This document shows positions 63,987-64,000 of a stretch of DNA of 64,000 bases, piece after piece. This DNA comes from Argentina anserina (lineage: Eukaryota > Streptophyta > Magnoliopsida > Rosales > Rosaceae). The notes beneath the pieces were generated by a model, which made no database searches, had not been told where the DNA came from, and saw only the letters and a list, made by a program, of their open reading frames with translations. Numbering within the stretch: position 1 is the stretch's first letter; the number at the start of each line of letters is the position of its first letter. The DNA lies in the NCBI RefSeq assembly GCF_933775445.1, contig NC_065875.1, forward strand, positions 13,715,001 to 13,779,000, given 5' to 3'. The translations under genes were made by a program, and so were the position numbers.

Positions 63987-64000
63987 TTTCCCTTTCCAAA

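Overview
This is plant nuclear DNA, from a eudicot. The genes are intron-bearing (GT..AG), and the intergenic space is AT-rich and packed with nested plant transposons. A rosid, perhaps Rosaceae, is only a guess. Three genes look intact: an OVATE-family transcriptional regulator at 123-803 (+), a 12-coding-exon SART-1/DOT2 splicing factor at 53349-59937 (+), and a 10-exon cytosolic-type O-acetylserine (thiol) lyase at 60781-63986 (-). The last two are convergent and about 0.84 kb apart. Everything between 1.4 and 52.4 kb is mostly mobile DNA and broken genes.

Layout. 1.4-7.8 kb holds two copies of a long-TIR Mutator-like non-autonomous element. The second copy carries a 201-bp solo LTR and sits in an unrecognised coding remnant. 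8.8-10.2 kb has worn-down tandem repeats. 11.3-18.4 kb is a prefoldin subunit 2 pseudogene (-) split by a Ty1/copia element, which is itself split by a 1.55-kb solo-LTR-like element. 19.8-22.3 kb has an LTR-like block with a primer-binding-like site, followed by exon fragments of a SOS2/CIPK24-type kinase and of a WRINKLED-type AP2 factor. 23.0-24.0 kb is an almost perfect foldback element with a 9-bp target duplication.

25.7-39.7 kb is a three-level nest, each level bounded by its own target duplication. A CACTA element (TSD TAA) contains a solo-LTR-like element (TSD ATCTT). That contains a complete 8.5-kb LTR retrotransposon with 2.6-kb LTRs (TSD CATGC), which has no intact gag-pol but keeps a decayed chromodomain tail. 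Its LTRs carry an array of seven regularly spaced short hairpins. 42.9-43.5 kb repeats the LTR-like block seen at 19.8 kb. 44.6-52.4 kb is a PIF/Harbinger transposon (TSD TTA) with convergent transposase and Myb-like genes, and a 3.9-kb hAT transposon (TSD ATGCTTGG) has landed inside the Myb-like gene.

The three intact genes are housekeeping or developmental functions with no evident shared pathway. No unprecedented enzymatic system was seen. The most unusual material is the structural architecture: the hairpin array in the giant LTR, the adjacent captured kinase and AP2 exons, and the long foldback. Coordinates, target duplications and exon joins were read by eye; no alignment or database search was run.
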